Shown here: one piece after another, positions 21,594-32,626 of the stretch
Layout of the letters: each line of letters opens with the position of its first letter
Numbering within the stretch: position 1 is the first letter of the stretch
NCBI GenBank assembly: GCA_012656075.1
Contig: JAAKBF010000294.1
Span: 62,001 to 126,000 of the forward strand
DNA: 64,000 nt
Direction of reading: 5' to 3'
Source of the DNA: Phytophthora hibernalis
Lineage: Eukaryota > Oomycota > Peronosporomycetes > Peronosporales > Peronosporaceae
Notes under the pieces: generated by a model
Databases searched by the model: none
What the model saw: the letters and a program-made list of their open reading frames with translations, nothing else
What the model was told of the DNA's origin: nothing
Made by a program: the position numbers and the translations under genes

Positions 21594-22801
21594 CTAGCAA
21601 TTGCTGGGTAACGCGTTGAAGAAGTGGTACTGCTGGTTCTGGTCGTAGACGCCCACCATTGTACCGCAGTCCGAACATGCAACCGGATAAAACTCGTCCT
21701 CTTGCAGCAACCGCGCAATCTGCTGACCTGTAGTGGTGGATGTCCTACTGCCATTCGCAGCAAGGTTCTGTCGGTTGTGGAATGGAAGTGACGCTGGCAC
21801 GCGGCTACCTTCACTCGTATACGTGAGGATTTCATCCTTCTTGACGCGGCAGTTGATCGCTGATGTGGCTCGATACTGGTTAGTATACGTCGCATGCCTG
21901 GATCAAACAACAAGAGCGTATCCATTCTTCCGTCAGCATGCATTTCGACCGACTCCAACATAACAGCCACGTACCTTTCACAAACCATGCACACCGTGAC
22001 AAAGCAACACGGGCAACACAGCGTCGCATCTGTCTCCGGCTTCGCTCCACCTACCCAAAGCACAGCACTCACTCGTAAAATCTCTGACCCAACTCTCTTC
22101 ATATCCATCATAAAACTCACGCAAGTTCTTCTCCACCCACTGCTCGTCCGCATTGTCCAGCTGCTCATCGTACAACGGGTCCGGCTCGACCATCTCGTCC
22201 TCCTCTTCGTTGCCATCAGCAGAGCGCCGTCTGCCCAGTCTCTTCTTCTCCGGTGCGTGGCCTTCCACCCGATCAACTGTCGGAGCAGGTGACGCATTCT
22301 CCATGTCCATGTCCTCCTCCACCTGCAGTCTCTTGAACCGGAACGGAGCTTCTCCACCATCCATTCCACCATAATCTGTAGCAGCATCCAGCGCGTCTTG
22401 CAACTGCGTTCTTCGTGCTTGATGCTGCTCCAAAGCTCGAGGTGAGACCCTCAACTCTTCACCTGCTCCGAGGTCGAAGACCCCATGAGCCGGAGCTTTA
22501 ACCTGATTTGCAGTCTTTTAACCTCCTTTTGCCTTGAATTACGGCCGTTTAAGCTGCCGATAGGTGTGAAAACCTTGCGAGACGCGTCGATGGAACTCGA
22601 ACACGCGAAGACCGAGGCCAATTCCTCCACCGGATCGTGGTTTGCAGTCGCTACAGGTGACGCTGGAGCATCTTCGACGTCGCTCATGGACTCGTCACTG
22701 GGCAGAAACGCGAAATAGTCCTCAGTGTCGGCGCCATAGGCCGACAAGGCGACGTCCGCTGCATGGGGTTGGTGCATCATTGCTTTTTGTGTGGAGGACA
22801 T
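21594..22801 (-). CDS. EAPP: E2F-associated phosphoprotein homologue (EAPP)
   Basis: Minus-strand gene starting at ATG 22801. Exon 1 (22801-22574) is acidic and Ser-rich. Intron 22503-22573 (71 bp) restores frame. Exon 2 carries the family box D-P-L-Y-D-E-Q-L-D, D-E-Q-W-V, then D-A-T-L-C-C-P-C-C-F-V-T-V-C (Cys cluster). Intron 21898-21974 (77 bp, GTACGT...CCAG) is followed by T-N-Q-Y-R-A and, at the C-terminus, C-S-D-C-G and Y-H-F-F-N-A-L-P. The frame also needs a third change at 22051-22072, where GTGAGT...GGGTAG removes 22 nt, or 43 nt with a later AG. EAPP interacts with E2F in mammals; its role here is unknown. Start codons of this gene and its plus-strand neighbour are 58 bp apart. Confidence 0.8.
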
Positions 22802-22859
22802 GAATTGAAGCGGTCTTTGCGATACAATGTTGAAGTGTAACGGAATGTAGCCATGTGCC
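22802..22859. promoter_or_regulatory. Short bidirectional promoter region between EAPP and the IQ/C2 gene
   Basis: Only 58 bp separate the two divergent ATGs, so core promoter and leaders must lie here or overlap coding sequence, unless a start is misassigned. No motif identified. Confidence 0.4.
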
Positions 22860-24752
22860 ATGAAGGGTCGTAACATGGCTGCAGGAGCTCATGTCCAAGG
22901 GCGGTTGCGAGACGTACGAGACGTTCAAGTCGCGCAGACGGCGGGAATTTCAGACTCGACATGCTGGACGAACGGAGACGACACAGCAAAAGCTGCTTCG
23001 AGTGCATCTCCGACATTTTTGCTGACTACGGGTACCAAGGTGGAACGGGAACGTCAACGTGCTGCTGGAGCCTGCAGTGATAGCGTGGAGCATAACGAGA
23101 ATATTATTTCCACAACTGTTAGTTTTGCCAGTGAGCAGAAGCGAGTGGCCGTAGCTCGAGAGGCAGCTAAGGTCCAGAGACACAGATCAGCTTGCACTAT
23201 CCAGAATTTTGCCCGTCGAATACGTTCCAGAGGTGCAGCAAATGAGGAAGAACTGCATTCTACGTCGGTGCTGATTGCTTTGAAGATTGAGCGACCAGCC
23301 AAGCCGCTACCGGTAGCGAAAACAAGCGTCATTGCTCCAATCGATGCAGTCGATTACCCACCAAAGGCTGCTCTTCCCCGTTCGAGGTGGTGATCGAGCT
23401 GGTTGCTGCCCGCGATCTAACTCTCGGAGAATGTGATGGCAAATACGTCGAGATGGAGCTGCTCTTAAAGCGGCAATCTGACGTAATCGCACGCGTTGTG
23501 CCGCCGAGGCAATTTGTTTCGAGTTCTCAAGCGGAATTTTCACTTCAAGACTGCGCGCTTCGGTTCGGAATAGACTTGAATAGCGGTATCAGACATGGAA
23601 TGTCTTCACCCCAGGATGTGCTTGACGAATGCTGTGCCAGTATAATCGTGAAGGCTACTGGTAGTAGTGGGGATAACGCAAGTACGCTGGGGGTCGTTGG
23701 AATCCCGTTGTTCCTACTCGAGACACCGCTGGCAATTCAGTACGCTTTGTCCCGATGGTTTCCACTTGAGAAAGCTTATCCAGGGCATACAGTACGCGGT
23801 GGTCTCCGCGTCAGTGTTTGCTATTTGATGCGCGAAACAAGTTCCGACAGCGTCACGATGGTTCCGTACATGAAAGCAGCGAGCCCAAGGAACGTGAACG
23901 AGGAAATCCAAGTACAAGAACGGAAGAACTCCACTCAGCGAATGAAAAAGACGTCGACTACTTCGCTTGTGCAGCGAAATACAGCAAACAAGTCTCTTCA
24001 ACGAAGGCGACTCCTTCCATCAAAGCCCAAGCGACAGACAAGTCCGAGAAGCTAAAATCTCCCGTCATTTCACTAAAAGACTTGCTGTCCAGTCCAATTG
24101 GTCGTATCTCCCGAGCCGAAGCACTGTCCCCTCCGTCCTCTCCATCTTCTGTGGCCTCGTCCGAAGCTAGTGAAGTCGTTCCCGTATCCGCGGTCAAGAC
24201 AGACCGACGATTTTCACACCAAAGAGACTACAAACACACATCAACGAGACCGTAAGTTCACCGCCAAAAGAAGAAGAGGTTCAAACGAAAGCTAACTCGC
24301 CAAGGTTCCTCAAGCGCAAGCCGTACAAGGTTGTCTTCCAAAAGTTGGATTGGTCCGGTGTGTCGTCGAAAACCGACAGCAATTTGCCCACAAACGGCAG
24401 TAGTCGGGTGAATTCCGGTGTTGCATCTCGACCTTCAAAGACTGCAACACGAACATCATCGATAGCTTCCAGCAGTAACCGAGACACCGGAACGGATGAC
24501 GATCCAGTGATCAACTCGACACCAGGCCGCTTCTTGGACGCTGGCACTGCTCAGAGGTTGGCAGCGCTAGAAACGGCAGTGTACGAACGTTGCGGCGTCA
24601 CGCGAGACTCGGCGTCGCTCGCTCGATTCAAGTATCAAACCGAGCGAAAGAAATTCGTGGCTACTCTTGCTGACACTAACACTACTACGGACGAATCCAT
24701 GACGGAGCTGTGGAAGAAACTCACGAGTGATGCATCGGGGAAATCTACGTGA
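22860..24752 (+). CDS. Uncharacterised protein with an IQ motif and a C2-like region
   Basis: ATG 22860. The first part (to 23393) holds an IQ-type calmodulin-binding helix (A-C-T-I-Q-N-F-A-R-R-I-R-S-R). The frame then changes near 23376-23379, where a CCCC run seems one C short, into a segment starting F-E-V-V-I-E-L-V-A-A-R-D-L that reads like the first strand of a C2 domain and ends G-G-L-R-V-S-V-C-Y-L. A second frame change falls somewhere in the Ser/Lys-rich linker before about 24050. Intron 24252-24304 (53 bp, GTAAGT, branch-like CTAAC) joins the last exon, which ends with a helical region (R-F-K-Y-Q-T-E-R-K-K-F). No specific function can be assigned. Confidence 0.55.
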
Positions 24753-25227
24753 CGATGCTGCGGGGCCTCACTGAAAGGCAGCCATGACCAATAGAAGTAG
24801 TACCTAAAGACCCAGTAGACACTAGCACTAAGTGATTGGTACAGTACAACTTCAACATGTACCGAATGGATTTGTGAGACTTTCATTTCTACAAAAAGTT
24901 GCAACGCGTGCCGGTGCATGACTTTCGCTCCCTACCAGTCATTGCCGGCCGAGCATGTACTTGCTGCCGGCTCCCTCCGCGCACGTCACATTTTCGCGTT
25001 GGTCACCTGATTCCACTTTAAACTTGCTTTTTGTAAGCTTGATCAACCTTTGTCAAAATGCAGCCTCCACATTTCAACCAATCCGCGTACGATTCAGTGG
25101 TCGATTGGCCAAAATCGAAGGTATCTTTTTCCTTCCGAAGGTATCTTCTTTTTTCTGACCTCATTTTCGATCCGACCGCGCAAGACGCAAGAGCTCTTTG
25201 CACTTTTGCAGTTTGCACGAATAAACC

Positions 25228-26760
25228 ATGTCCTGCGGTACGAGAGAAGCGGTTGTCTTCGGCATGGGGCTCATCACCGGCACGGGCACCACCCTGTACG
25301 TCCTGCAACAGCTTCCACCTTGCAAAATTGACAAATAATCCACTAACATGATCATTTGCACTTGCAACTGCAAAACACAGAACCGGAAAGGTGCGATTAG
25401 GTTTCTACCGCAACGTTTGCACTGTTCTGCAACTGACAATTGTTGATAGATTTTGTACGGCGTGGACTCGGTGGGTCTGGATGGAGAGGTGAAGAAGTTC
25501 GAGAAACCCATCTTCCAGACGTGGCTCATGTTCCTGGCCATGGTCTTCGCGCTGCCCATCCACTGGGCCTACCACTACCACGTGGAGCGGCAGTGGCGAC
25601 GCAACAACCGCAACGGCAGTACGTTGCAAATATTTACAATTGCAAACCCTCAAAAACTAACTTTTACGTTGCAAAAGTGAAATACCGCTACCGCATTCCG
25701 CGCAAAATGTATTTTTGCTGGCGTTTCCGGCGGCTTTCGACCTGATTGCAACTTTTGTCGCAAATTTGGGGCTCCTTTACGTCACTGTTAGTGTTTTCCA
25801 GCTCATGAAGTGCACGGTTATCGTGTTCGTGGCACTATTGAAGGTTTTTGTGCTAAAAGACCGACTTCGCAGTTACATGTGGATCGGTATCGGTCTCAAC
25901 ATGTTGGCGGCTTTAATGGTGGGAGCCACGAGCCTCGCAGACGCTGACAGTCAGGACAACAATTCCGCCAACCAGCATCCAGCTTTCGGAGTGTTTATGG
26001 TGGTGCTGAGCTGTGCCATTCAAGCGGTACAGTACGTTTTCGAAGAAAACTCATGGACGAAGGCGACAGTGCACCGCCTCTGGTGGTGGTGGGCATGGAA
26101 GGGCTCTGGGGGTTGATCTTGACGACTTTTATTGTGTACCCCGTTGCCTATTTCGTTCCGGGTAATGATTTAGGCTCGAACGAAAGATTCGATGACGCAT
26201 ATCAGATGCTCATGAACAGTAGCCTGGCTCAGGTGGTGGTGCTCATCTACCTTTTGGTGATCCTGGGCTATAACGTGTTCGCGGTATCGGTGACGTATCT
26301 TCTGAACTCCATTTGGCACGCGATCCTGGATAATTTCAGGCCGATTACGGTCTGGGGTGCAGATTTGCTGCTGTTTTACATGTTCACACAAGGCGAATTC
26401 GGTGAACGATGGACCATTTGGAGCTGGCTGCAACTTGTGGGAATGTTGACGTTGCTGGTGGGGACGGCAGTGTACAATGGCACGCTGCGGTTACCGGGGT
26501 TCGTGTACCTCGAGCCGTTGGAGGAAGCGTTGACGCCTATTCGTACTCCGGAGGCACTCACTGCGTCTGCATTCTCACGGTCGCCACTAATCACGCGCAA
26601 CGCCATGAAGGCTGCTGAAATTGCACGCCGGACGCCAAATGCCAATGATCGCGACCGCGTGCGACGTGAATTTATGACTGAGTATCAGCCGTTGGCAGAC
26701 GTGGAAACTCGACGACGGATTGACCCCGCTGGACACACTTACGGATCTCTCGAGGCCTAA
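25228..26760 (+). CDS. SLC35F6-like drug/metabolite-type transporter
   Basis: Multi-pass membrane protein resembling human SLC35F6. Exon 1 25228-25295 (G-M-G-L-I-T-G-T-G-T-T), then a 10-nt exon 25381-25390, exon 3 from 25451 (I-L-Y-G-V-D-S-V-G), intron about 25615-25678, and a long last exon. Landmarks: F-P-A-A-F-D-L-I-A-T, V-F-Q-L-M-K-C-T-V-I-V-F, a Q-Y-V-F-E-E helix end, G-M-E-G-L-W-G, and a late G-T-A-V-Y-N-G. About ten hydrophobic segments and a ~90-residue polar tail. Two 1-base losses in homopolymers (T run 25712-25716, A run 26046-26049) break the frame; restoring one base at each matches the family. It ends 94 bp from the convergent coiled-coil gene. Substrate unknown. Confidence 0.75.
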
Positions 26761-26854
26761 TGAAACCCAATTTATCAGGTGGTCCAGGGATAGGAGAAAG
26801 ACGATAGAGCAATGAAAGACTTGTGAGTGTTTAACCAGCGGTGTTGCATAATTG

Positions 26855-28131
26855 TTAGAGGGATGGGAAGCTCATGGTCTTCTTCTTTGCGGATGTCAAA
26901 AAGCGCTTTTGCAACGCTTTCAGCTCTTCAACTTGTGCTCGCAACTGGAAGTTTTCGCGTTTCAGTTCGACATGTATTGCGAAGATGCCGGCTTCGGTGG
27001 CGTCAGCTCTTCGCTGGGCAACCTCACTAGTGAACTGTTGTTGTAGTCTAGCAGTCTGGGACTGCAGAGCTCGATGGTCAGCCTCAAGCTTGCTATAGCT
27101 CTCTTCCGTGTCCTGTAGTCGGGTAAGCAGCGTCTTTTGCTGAAGCAAAATCTTTGACGTTGCTGTTAGCGGTCGCCCTTTTGCAGGTTTCTCCTCTAGA
27201 CTTCGTTTGTGCTCACGCACGGTCTTAAGTTCCTCGACCAGGGTTTTCTGGTGTGCTTGTGTCGCAGTGAGCTGTGTCTGCAGAGCTGCAATTTGCTCTC
27301 GCTGAGATGCAGCCTCTTTGAATACACGCTCGAAGTCGTTATTCACTTGGACAAGTTGTGTCTCGACTGACAGACGCGCAGCTTCAGCAGTTCTGCAAGC
27401 CTGTCGACTCAATTCGAGCTCCGCTTCAAGCTTTTGGTTCGACTTCTCGTCCTCAATCATACCCTCGGTTTGCGGTTGAAATCGTTTGAAACGATTGGGG
27501 CTTGCGGGTGGTAGAGTCTTCGTCGCTTCAATTATGGCAGCTTCAAACTGTGTACGTTCTTCATTCCAGGTCTGCCGCTCGTGTTTTAGTGTACCGCGTG
27601 CGTCACGTAAGGCAACGTCCATCGTGATCATATCGTTCTTTAGCTTACTGTTTGCAGCTGAAAGTGTTTTAATTGCGTTTGCTTGCTCGGTTAGCTTCGC
27701 ATTTGTAGCTTCCTCGACCTCTTTCAGCTTACAGATGTGTTCTTCTTTGAGATGCTCAATTTCTTCCCCCAGATCAGACGACAAATTCGAGCGCGGGAGT
27801 CCTTGACCAAGGTGAAGCGTGCCCTATCAAAACGGAAGTCGGTTAATGCCCAGTATCACAGCCATTTGAGCCATACGCACCTTTTGAAGCTTCACGACGC
27901 GTTCCCGCAGCTCGACATTTTCATCCAGTGTTTTCTGTAGCAGCTCCAGCGTGCGCACATGCTTGAGCGCAGCTTTTCCGACACGCTATCCAGGATCATC
28001 ATGGTTTGGCGCTGCTAACGAGGGTGTTCCCAATAAAAATAGAGCTAAACATTTTGCGATCAATTGTAAATTTACACATCTCCGGACAGCAGTCACCGCA
28101 CGGGCTCCTCAAAGTGACTTCGTGCATCCAT
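26855..28131 (-). CDS. Coiled-coil protein, function unknown
   Basis: Three exons: 28131-28102 (M-D-A-R-S-H-F-E-E-P), 27985-27881 and 27823-26855, with introns 27986-28101 (116 bp) and 27824-27880 (57 bp, donor GTGCGT, acceptor GATAG). The joined protein is about 370 residues, almost entirely heptad-like helix rich in E/K/Q/L, with one P-P-A-S-P-N-R-F-K-R-F break mid-way. The last residues are K-K-K-T-M-S-F-P-S-L. No globular domain or membrane segment. A structural role (cytoskeleton, centrosome or vesicle tether) is only a guess. The first exon is short, so the start is the least certain part. Confidence 0.6.
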
Positions 28132-28874
28132 CGTAGGAAATAGCTCGGAGCAGGACGTACCATGTACCCATGGGTGATTTGGCTGGTAGGTTGAAGGGTT
28201 GAAAACAGTTAGCGTGCATTCGCTAACAAGACCAATCCCATTCAGTAGCACCCGTTCGGCTTCAACATCTGCTACTTCTAAGTAACTTCTAAGTAACTTC
28301 TAAGTATTCTTACAGTATAAGACTTACTACTACCAGTAGTAGTATACTGTACAAACAGCAGATAAAAATGTACAAAAACGAGAAAGAAGCCAAAATAATG
28401 AGTTCAAAAGAAGACGCATCATATGTGCTGTCGTGAAGGGTCGGTCTTATATAATTCACAAGACCGTAATAGCGTGGCAAAGCACTCAACACAACTGAGG
28501 CATGGGCTGACAAAATCTTGCACCAAAATCGTCTGGTATTGAATCTCTTGGCAAGGGCCAATTAATCGTTGCAAAACGCCATATACACTAGTACAACTCG
28601 GCAGGTGGGCGACCTAAAGCTTGCTTTTGACGGTAATCCCATCGCCCTGAGAAAGAGGGTGAAAGTTAACTTGCTCGGCAAGCCGAAACAACGCCTGCGG
28701 TTTAAAGGTCCGTGTGCGCAGCACGCGGGCTGAGACCCAGGACCAAGCAGGGTCACACCTAGCTCTGCTTAGGGTAGTGTCACCGCTCTCAGGGTGAGGC
28801 TCGGGTGTAGTTTCCCTCCGACTTTCATGATTTGTAGCAAGATGACATCCCTCCTCACAGGTACAAACCAGAAT
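28132..28874. other. Intergenic; possible Gypsy LTR remnant at the right
   Basis: 28275-28310 has three copies of CTTCTAAGTAA, followed by a palindromic TACTACTACCAGTAGTAGTA. The stretch 28600-28860, directly downstream (minus strand) of the truncated Gypsy protease ORF, is GC-richer and could be its LTR, but no second copy exists in the window to prove it. Confidence 0.35.
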
Positions 28875-30221
28875 CTACTGAAACTTCATCAAATGCTTCT
28901 TCTTCCAGATGATTCGACGTAATTGTTCCGGCTCTCGAATGCCAATCTTGGACGGGACATTATCGGCCATGCCGACCTTCAAGTCCTCGATCTTCACTTC
29001 CTGAGTCAGAGACATTAGCACCTCTGGTAATACCGCCATTTCCTGCTCCACATCTTCTGCAAAGAGATCGCTTTCTTCGTGGTAGCAAACCACGTCCTCG
29101 TCGATGGGCGTTGACGTCGAGTCTGCTGGGACCGACGGTGGCTCCGGTGTTTCTGACGCAGAACAGTTCTGCACGGACTCCTGACTGACGTCGGGTAGCG
29201 GAGCTCCTTCGGCGAAAGTGTATTCGGCTTGTTGTTGACTGGGCGAATCTCGGTCTTCTACTGCTGCGACGATCGGCACGCGAGGCGAATCTTCGGCCTC
29301 CTTGAGGTTCAAATCATCCTCGGCTGAAGTCCGACTTAGTATCGCAGTTGGAGTGGGATATTCTACACGTTGCACCGAAGGGGACTTGTCTTCTTCGACG
29401 ATCGGTGTTCCGTCGAATTCTCGGGTTGCACCAAATACTAGATTCTGCCACTCCGCGTACCTGTTGGATTTCGTCGTTACAAAACCGTAGTCTCGAGGAA
29501 CAACATTATCGCCAATCCACACACCCAGCTTGTTCAACGTGCCCACTGTCACTGGTCGATCACTGATGTTGGTGAGACGTATGTACCTTGGTTTTCCGCC
29601 TCGATTTTCCAACACCGTGGGTGTCCATCCCTTTCCCCGGCTAACCCAGAGCTGTTGGTTTGCCTTGTGGTCCGGGCGCATAGGCACGTCGCACGACTGA
29701 CCAACCTCGATCCAGAGCGGCGTCGAAGGACATACTTGTCGACGTTTGGTGCTGAACAACTCTCGCCGTCCTAACATGCGAATGCGCACTTCGTCTGGTA
29801 AGCATATTGACCCATCTCCTGCGTCCACACGAATGCCTGCTGGGACCACAAAATCCATCCCTAACAACACGTTTTGTCCTGGTAGATCTCCAACCCAAAC
29901 GTTAAATCGATACACCAAGTTTCCGGCCAAGGTGATCTTAATCATCGCTCGACCCAGAGTTTCATACGGCGTATCTCCAACTCCCAAACAATCTTTCGTC
30001 ATAGTTTCGTCGATCACACATCCTACCTTACGAGCAAAAGTGGTGTCCATGAGGGACACCTCGGCTCCTGAATCGAACATCAAGATTGCGCGGTTGTCGT
30101 CGACCTTGCCGACCACTTTCGTTTGGCTGAAGAACGTGCCGGGAGTGTGCGTCTTCCAATATCCACGCTTCTCCCCAGGCCACAAGTTCATCACGGCGAC
30201 GACCGCCGCTCTGCTGAACAC
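28875..30221 (-). CDS. Gypsy retropepsin ORF (aspartic protease)
   Basis: Intact 448-residue ORF. The catalytic motif M-F-D-S-G-A-E-V-S-L-M-D is at about residues 48-59, with the flap and second strand (L-P-G-Q-N-V-L-L-G-M-D-F) near 112-124, as in retroviral-type proteases. The remaining ~300 residues are a polar lin­ker rich in E/P/S. The ORF ends just before where RT should begin. It could still encode a folded protease, but with no polymerase the element is non-autonomous. Confidence 0.7.
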   Translation of the reverse strand: MFSRAAVVAVMNLWPGEKRGYWKTHTPGTFFSQTKVVGKVDDNRAILMFDSGAEVSLMDTTFARKVGCVIDETMTKDCLGVGDTPYETLGRAMIKITLAGNLVYRFNVWVGDLPGQNVLLGMDFVVPAGIRVDAGDGSICLPDEVRIRMLGRRELFSTKRRQVCPSTPLWIEVGQSCDVPMRPDHKANQQLWVSRGKGWTPTVLENRGGKPRYIRLTNISDRPVTVGTLNKLGVWIGDNVVPRDYGFVTTKSNRYAEWQNLVFGATREFDGTPIVEEDKSPSVQRVEYPTPTAILSRTSAEDDLNLKEAEDSPRVPIVAAVEDRDSPSQQQAEYTFAEGAPLPDVSQESVQNCSASETPEPPSVPADSTSTPIDEDVVCYHEESDLFAEDVEQEMAVLPEVLMSLTQEVKIEDLKVGMADNVPSKIGIREPEQLRRIIWKKKHLMKFQ

Positions 30222-30390
30222 ATCGGTATCAGGAGCTTGACACTCATCACTTTCGACGTACGTGCACCCGGTATATTATCTTAAACTATTGCCGTGTCTC
30301 CACTAACTGTTGTTCTCGACGTCGTACCGATATATGCATAGATGTTCACTGATCGATCGTCTCGTACTGGATTCAAACCCAGCGAGCGAT

Positions 30391-32626
30391 CTAGTTTAAC
30401 ATCTTCTTCGCATCGGGCGGTAGCATTCCGGCGTGGCGCTGTGGCACATACCATAGTCGCATCGCGTTGAAGAATTCTACAAAACGGCAGGCCCCAGCCT
30501 CATGCATTTCGCCACATGTTTTGCACAGCTTCAGCCAGCGGTCCGAGGGGTGCCACCTGTTGCAGTGGCTGCACGTCATGATCGTCCAGCAGTCATCGCT
30601 TTTGTGCAGCGTGAGGCCACAGTGTGTGCATTGGGGCTTCGGACGTGTTTCCGTCGAACGCTCTTCGTTATTGCTCGTAGGGGCTACAGCTGCGACTATC
30701 GCCGACTCATCTTGACGTTCATGATCGAGTTGCGTCACCATCGGGTATTCGTCGACTCCGTCATCCTCTTGTGCTCGTAGCAAATCGACAGCTTTGGCGG
30801 GCGGAGGAGGTGGATTCTTCGCTCGGAATTTTGATGGGTTATACTTTCCTTGTCGGTCACGGCTTCGTTGACGAGAACGAAGCACTCGTTCGAGTGCTTC
30901 TGCATCCTCAATCCTCAGCACAATGAGTTGATCGGCCAACGCTTGTTCGTTGGAACCCCGAGTGTCGATGAAGTGTTCGACGTGTTCTCGACGATCAGTA
31001 GCCGTGGCATCCTTGACTTTCAGCTTGGCCCGGATTCCTGCAACGTTCAATCGATGCAAGTACTCTAGGGGATTTTCATCCGATCGCTTCGTTGCATGAT
31101 AATATTTTCGTTCGACGGAGACTCCTTTCCACAATACTGGTATTGAAATTGCGAGGACAGCTCGTTCCACGACGTTCAGATGTCACGACGCAATTGAAGA
31201 TACCATTGACGTGCAGGTATCGAGATCAGGTCGTTCACCAGTAAACACATCTCTGAAGGTGACATGCCGTTTCGCTTCGCAGCCGACTGCAACTTGTTGA
31301 GCCATGTGCGTGACTTTTCTTCGGTGGCGTCACGTCCACTAAATACCTTGAGATCAGATGTCGCGGAGATGCGGATACGGGTCGAAGACCCTCCGGACGC
31401 GTTTGTCGACACAAATGCCGGGTGTGATCTCTCCCCAGTCTCGGTTCCTAGATCGGAGAAATCGTCGGGATCGTCGGCCGGGTAAGCAGTCTGTGGTGTA
31501 ATTCTTGGACTGGCCGACCTCATTGATACGTCCGAGCTGGATGCCCGTGTAATGGACACCTTCGGGGCCTATACCCGCCATTCCTCTTGCGAGGGCTTCC
31601 ATAGCGTGCTGGAACATATGCGCTTGGGAACTAGGCTCATTCGATGACGGCGTACTCGGCTCGTTCAACGGAGGAGGCGGGTTCGCCCGCACTTCGGGTT
31701 GAACCGTCGGAGAAAGCGCCAGTGCTACAGAGATCGCTGGTTTGAACGGGGTCGCTTCAGGAGCAAGCGTCATCCTTTCTGGCACACTTGCGTTGCTTTC
31801 GGATTCGTCGACGATCGAGGATACTGAACTATAGCGGGAAGATCCGGTGAAGCTTCCGTGGGCCTTCGGTCGACCAGTCGGCGACGCAGCTTGACGTAGT
31901 GCAGGTTCACGTTTCATCTATATTCCAACGAGTTCGCCCAGGGTATGAAACAAACGGCGAGTCGAGTTCAGCACTACCTCAACGTCGAACGATGCCAACG
32001 ATGTGATATTTTGCGATCGGACTTCCAGGCCTGCCTCATGTAACATGGCGAGCAACTTCCTCATGGCCACCAGCGTTGGGAAGACTTCGTGGAGCTGGGG
32101 TACAGCCACTGGTCCACTTAGATGAGCATCTAACTGTATGTCGAGGGTGCCAACACTGGATCTTCTTGCAGAAGTCGGGTGAGTTCTTGAAACCCAAACT
32201 CATGGACCAGGCTGGCTGTTAGTTCGGGTAGAGGAGCTCGAGGCTTCGCCAGGTCTTCATCTTCTGACTCAGGCGCTTTCATAGGCATGGGCTTCTTGCA
32301 TGTTTTCTTTGGGGTCTGGTGGGACACCGGGTCATCTTTCGACGAACGACTTACCTTCGATAACCCAGGCGGGCTCTGCTTGGCAGCAGAGCCCGTGGTG
32401 GCTCCAGGGGAGCCATATCGGGAATTGTGTACTTTTCTTCGTACTCCTCCTTCACCTCGACCTTGATGTCGGGGGCCACAGACACTCCCTCGGGAATCTG
32501 TGGCGGGTCGGATCTCATTGCGAGCTGCGTTTCCGGCGACGATCCTTGAGTCGTCGGAGCTCGTGCTTCCGGCTCTAGTTTTACTTGAATCCCATCTTCA
32601 GAACCAGTAGTCCCGGGTCGCGGCAC
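30391..32626 (-). pseudogene. Gypsy gag with zinc knuckles (frameshifted)
   Basis: Successive ORF pieces (32626-32351, 32327-32130, 32109-31918, 31917-31354, 31559-31176, 31170-30391) form one gag. Capsid-like landmarks are L-K-V-F-S-G-R-D near 31340, then W-K-G-V-S-V-E-R-K-Y-Y-H-A and N-P-L-E-Y-L-H-R-L-N near 31100. A proline run (N-P-P-P-P-P) precedes Cys/His clusters C-T-H-C-G, C-S-H-C-N and C-K-T-C-G near 30600-30500. The frame breaks at about 31530 and 31173 at least. Confidence 0.65.

Larger units (their letters stand above)
28875..32626 (-). mobile_element. Ty3/Gypsy deletion derivative (gag and protease only)
   Basis: Minus-strand order: broken gag (32626-30391), intact protease ORF (30221-28875), then non-coding sequence. 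RT, RNase H and integrase, which should follow, are absent: after the ORF end the next 700 bp show no RT motif. The last residues (R-E-P-E-Q-L-R-R-I-I-W-K-K-K-H-L) look like the segment normally just ahead of RT. Confidence 0.7.

Noticed and set aside
21464..22387. 307-codon minus-strand ORF across EAPP
   Set aside because: Runs through a real intron (21898-21974) and out of frame over most of its length; only its Cys cluster belongs to EAPP.
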